Source: Bacillus sp. Cs-700
GTDB taxonomy: Bacteria; Bacillota; Bacilli; Bacillales; Guptibacillaceae
Direction: 5' to 3'
Assembly (NCBI RefSeq): GCF_011082085.1
Contig: NZ_CP041063.1
Location: 558,001 to 622,000 of the forward strand
Length of the DNA stretch: 64,000 nt
Made by a program: the position numbers and the translations under genes. Each line of letters begins with the position of its first letter. The first letter of the stretch is position 1. The notes under the pieces were generated by a model. That model was not told the DNA's origin, did not search any database, and worked only from the letters and a program-made list of their open reading frames with translations. Below, in pieces: positions 61,188 through 64,000 of the stretch.

Positions 61188-63362
61188 ATGGAAAAGTATA
61201 CGAAGGTCGGCTCTTTACAAGTAGCCACTGAACTCTATAACTTTATTAATTCCGATGTTATACCAGGTACAGACGTTTCAAGTGATCAATTCTGGAATGG
61301 ATTCGGTGAAATTGTGAAAGATCTCTCTCCTAAAAATAAAAGACTACTTTCTATTCGTGAAGAACTTCAACAAGAAATCAACGAGTGGCATCAAGCAAAT
61401 CCTAAGTACAGTTTCGAGGAGTACAAAACGTTTTTAACAAAATTAAATTATATTGAGAAGCAAACGGATGAATTTACGATAACCACTGCAAATGTAGACG
61501 ATGAAATAGCTGTTCAGGCTGGACCACAACTAGTTGTGCCAGTAAACAATGGACGGTACGCAATTAACGCAGCGAACGCAAGATGGGGAAGCCTTTACGA
61601 CGCATTATATGGAACAGACGCGATTAGTGAAGAAAACGGAGCAGACAAAGCCGGAAATTATAATCCAGTTCGTGGACAAAAAGTAATTGCTTATGCAAAA
61701 CGTTTTCTTGATTCAGCAGTCCCCTTAAAAGAACGAAGCTACTCCGATATAAAGCGTTTTTCGATAGAGCAAGGAATGCTCAAAATTTATTTTTCAGACA
61801 ATAATGAAAGCGTTTTATTAAATCAGGATCAATTCGTCGGGTATCAAGGTAATGAAAATAATCCAGATGCAGTGCTATTGAAAAACAATGATATTCACCT
61901 AGAAATTCAAATTGACCCATCCAATCCAATCGGCAAAACGGATCCTGCAGGTATTAAAGATGTATATGTAGAGTCTGCCATAACAACGATTATGGATTTT
62001 GAAGATTCAGTTGCTGCAGTAGATGCCGAGGATAAAGTACTTGTATATCGGAACTTTCTCGGCCTAATCAAAGGCGACATTGTTGCATCCTTTTCAAAAG
62101 GAACAAAGACGATATCACGAACACTGAATCCTGATCGTGAATATATCTCCCCAGATGGCAAAGAATTCTCACTTCGTGGCCGCTCACTCATGTTTGCCCG
62201 TAATGTTGGTCACTTAATGACAACAAATGCCGTACTCGATCAATCAAACAGCGAAGTTCCAGAAGGTATCCTGGATACAGTCATTACAGGACTTATCGCA
62301 AAGCACGACATTCTCAAGAATGGTAACTATCAAAATTCATCTAAAGGCTCCATTTATATCGTAAAACCTAAAATGCATGGTTCAGAAGAAGTAGCTTTTG
62401 CCAATGAATTATTTAATCGAACAGAAGATCTACTTGCATTAAAGCGAAACACTATGAAAATAGGCGTAATGGATGAAGAACGTCGCACAACCCTTAACCT
62501 TCAAAACTGTATTCGAGAAGTGAAGGAACGTGTTGTCTTTATTAATACTGGTTTCCTAGACCGTACAGGGGATGAAATTCATACTTCGATGGAAGCAGGT
62601 CCTGTTATCCGTAAAAATGAAATGAAGAACGCCACTTGGTTACAAAGCTATGAGAAATCAAATGTGCAACAGGGATTGAAAACAGGCTTTTCCGGTGTAG
62701 GACAAATCGGGAAAGGGATGTGGGCTATGCCAGACTTGATGGCAGACATGTTAGCGCAGAAAGGAAGCCAATTACAAGCAGGAGCGAATACGGCTTGGGT
62801 ACCTTCACCAACTGCAGCTACCCTTCATGCGCTTCACTACCATGAAGCCAATGTTCCTAATATCCAAAGTGAATTAGCAAAGACCACATCAACCTATCAA
62901 GATGACATTCTTCAAGTACCAATAGAAGATAAGAACTGGAGTAAACAAGAGATTCAAGAAGAGCTTGATAATAATGCTCAGGGCATTCTTGGATACGTGG
63001 TTCGCTGGGTCGAGCATGGTGTAGGTTGTTCAAAAGTGCCGGACATTCGAAACATTGAACTTATGGAAGATCGCGCAACCCTCCGTATCTCAAGTCAACA
63101 TATGGCGAATTGGCTACATCATGGCATTTGTACAGAAGAACAGGTATTTGAAACAATGAAACGAATGGCCAAAGTTGTAGACAATCAAAATGCAAGTGAC
63201 CCCGATTATCGTGCAATGGCTGCAAATTATAATGATTCTGTTGCATTTCAAGCGGCTTGCGACTTGGTTTTTAAAGGATTGGAGCAGCCAAGCGGATATA
63301 CAGAACCTATTTTGCATAAACGTCGACAAGAAGCAAAAGCAAAGTTGTATGCTAATAAGTAA
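61188..63362 (+). CDS. glcB: Malate synthase G
   Basis: The 724-residue enzyme condenses glyoxylate with acetyl-CoA to malate. It is the long, monomeric G isoform, with the catalytic arginine in the [13 protein letters not shown]-type region, [57 protein letters not shown], and the late [10 protein letters not shown] and [18 protein letters not shown] motifs. No isocitrate lyase is adjacent, so it may serve glycolate-derived glyoxylate (a GlcD-like oxidase is at 31264) as well as the glyoxylate shunt. The ATG follows CAAGGAGGAAAT. Confidence 0.95.
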   Translation: MEKYTKVGSLQVATELYNFINSDVIPGTDVSSDQFWNGFGEIVKDLSPKNKRLLSIREELQQEINEWHQANPKYSFEEYKTFLTKLNYIEKQTDEFTITTANVDDEIAVQAGPQLVVPVNNGRYAINAANARWGSLYDALYGTDAISEENGADKAGNYNPVRGQKVIAYAKRFLDSAVPLKERSYSDIKRFSIEQGMLKIYFSDNNESVLLNQDQFVGYQGNENNPDAVLLKNNDIHLEIQIDPSNPIGKTDPAGIKDVYVESAITTIMDFEDSVAAVDAEDKVLVYRNFLGLIKGDIVASFSKGTKTISRTLNPDREYISPDGKEFSLRGRSLMFARNVGHLMTTNAVLDQSNSEVPEGILDTVITGLIAKHDILKNGNYQNSSKGSIYIVKPKMHGSEEVAFANELFNRTEDLLALKRNTMKIGVMDEERRTTLNLQNCIREVKERVVFINTGFLDRTGDEIHTSMEAGPVIRKNEMKNATWLQSYEKSNVQQGLKTGFSGVGQIGKGMWAMPDLMADMLAQKGSQLQAGANTAWVPSPTAATLHALHYHEANVPNIQSELAKTTSTYQDDILQVPIEDKNWSKQEIQEELDNNAQGILGYVVRWVEHGVGCSKVPDIRNIELMEDRATLRISSQHMANWLHHGICTEEQVFETMKRMAKVVDNQNASDPDYRAMAANYNDSVAFQAACDLVFKGLEQPSGYTEPILHKRRQEAKAKLYANK

Positions 63363-63370
63363 CTTATCTT

Positions 63371-63402
63371 GCAAAAGTGGCCGTCGGCTACTTTTGCACT
63401 CT
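63371..63402 (+). terminator. Rho-independent terminator after malate synthase G
   Basis: GCAAAAGTGGCC (63371-63382) pairs with GGCTACTTTTGC (63386-63397) with one G-U pair; the T-tail is short. Confidence 0.7.
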
Positions 63403-63481
63403 TTTACGAAAAATTAACTGAAAAATCTAAAAACTCGTTTCAACTTGTCTGATATGTGACTTCTGAAAGGTGGTTAATATT

Positions 63482-64000
63482 TTGGAATTTAAGCGTATTT
63501 CTTCTCAAAAAATATCTGAGAAAGTGGAAGAACAAATCGTAAAACTAATTAAAGAAGGTAGTTACAAAGAGGGTGATAAGCTCCCCTCTGTACGAGAGCT
63601 TTGTGATTCCCTTGATGTAGGTCGTTCAGCTGTACGTGATGCGCTGACAACACTAAAGGGGAGAGGATTAGTAGAAACAAGACAGGGTGAGGGAACGTTT
63701 GTGACAGGGTTCAATCCCAAGCGTTATTTTCAACATATGTTGATGCCCCATCAGAAGGAATTGGAATCTCTCTTTCAAGTAAGAGAGATTTTAGAAACGA
63801 GCATTGTCAAATTAGCTGCAGTAAATCGGAAAGAACAGGATCTCATTGCCATGAGAAAAGCGCTCAATCACATGAGTGAATGTCAATATGATGACAGCGG
63901 TTATCATGATTGTCAATTTCATATGGCAATTGCTAAAGCATCTGGAAATAACATCTTACAACAATTACTAGAATCAATCTCGTCGACGATGGCAAAATCA
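63482..64000 (+). CDS. GntR-family regulator, FadR/FCD subfamily (cut by window end)
   Basis: 173 codons are present and the gene continues beyond the window. The N-terminal winged helix (residues about 8-75) shows the GntR pattern GDKLPSVRELCDSLDVGRSAVRDALTTL and the GLVETRQGEGTFV wing. The FCD effector domain begins with LFQVREILETSIVKLAA, and metal-ligand residues Asp and His appear in YHDCQFHMAIAKASGN. TTG 63482 has GAAAGGTGG 8 nt upstream. FCD regulators such as LldR/LutR/GlcC sense organic acids, so control of lactate or glycolate genes just outside the window is plausible. Confidence 0.88.
   Translation, partial: MEFKRISSQKISEKVEEQIVKLIKEGSYKEGDKLPSVRELCDSLDVGRSAVRDALTTLKGRGLVETRQGEGTFVTGFNPKRYFQHMLMPHQKELESLFQVREILETSIVKLAAVNRKEQDLIAMRKALNHMSECQYDDSGYHDCQFHMAIAKASGNNILQQLLESISSTMAKS

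Overview
The window reads as chromosome of a low-GC Gram-positive bacterium of the Bacillaceae, probably an environmental, salt- or alkali-tolerant relative of Bacillus. The pointers are strong AAAGGAGG ribosome binding sites with frequent TTG and GTG starts, Bacillus-type homologues (CysL, YpvA, KtrAB, FloT, YkwD) and compact Rho-independent terminators. I saw no rRNA, tRNA, CRISPR array or insertion sequence. This placement is inference from gene content.

Layout. 1-9.4 kb: a YeiH/CysL-type divergent pair, a UPF1-like helicase, a VOC protein, an exact 51-bp direct repeat, an MFS exporter, a lactate 2-monooxygenase-like flavoenzyme, a 5'-nucleotidase and an M29 aminopeptidase. 9.7-21 kb: a redoxin with an odd start, a small tyrosine recombinase next to a dif-shaped inverted repeat, tryptophan 2,3-dioxygenase, a glycerol-1-phosphate dehydrogenase/HAD phosphatase pair, IlvA, a luciferase-like oxidoreductase, a YpvA/DinG-type helicase and three small enzymes. 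21-31 kb: KtrB-KtrA potassium uptake, PEP carboxylase, a CAP-domain lipoprotein, an acyl-CoA dehydrogenase/MaoC operon behind a perfect palindrome, and flotillin. 31-47 kb: a GlcD-like oxidase and a sigma-54 activator, followed by two -24/-12 promoters. These drive a ketopantoate-reductase-like gene and a ten-gene operon: TRAP-TAXI uptake, acyl-CoA ligase, two acyl-CoA dehydrogenases, crotonase, two 3-hydroxyacyl-CoA dehydrogenases, thioesterase and thiolase. Together they look like import, activation and beta-oxidation of a carboxylic acid. 48.3-58.4 kb: a Fur-controlled siderophore operon in the same order as rhizobactin 1021 rhbABCDEF, which predicts a schizokinen-like citrate dihydroxamate, plus an extra acetyltransferase and an alpha/beta hydrolase behind a terminator-like hairpin. 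58.4-64 kb: an aldo/keto reductase, an OsmC-family gene with an in-frame TGA at its active-site cysteine, a LysR/malate synthase G divergent pair, and a GntR regulator cut by the window end.

The strongest unusual signal is the OsmC-like gene at 59480-59944. Its in-frame TGA (59672-59674) is followed at SECIS distance by a 7-bp hairpin with a G-containing loop, and the protein frame continues intact for 89 more residues. This is best read as a selenoprotein rather than a pseudogene. Other points worth attention are the sigma-54 regulon, the recombinase with its repeated AATGATAC sites, and the extended siderophore cluster.
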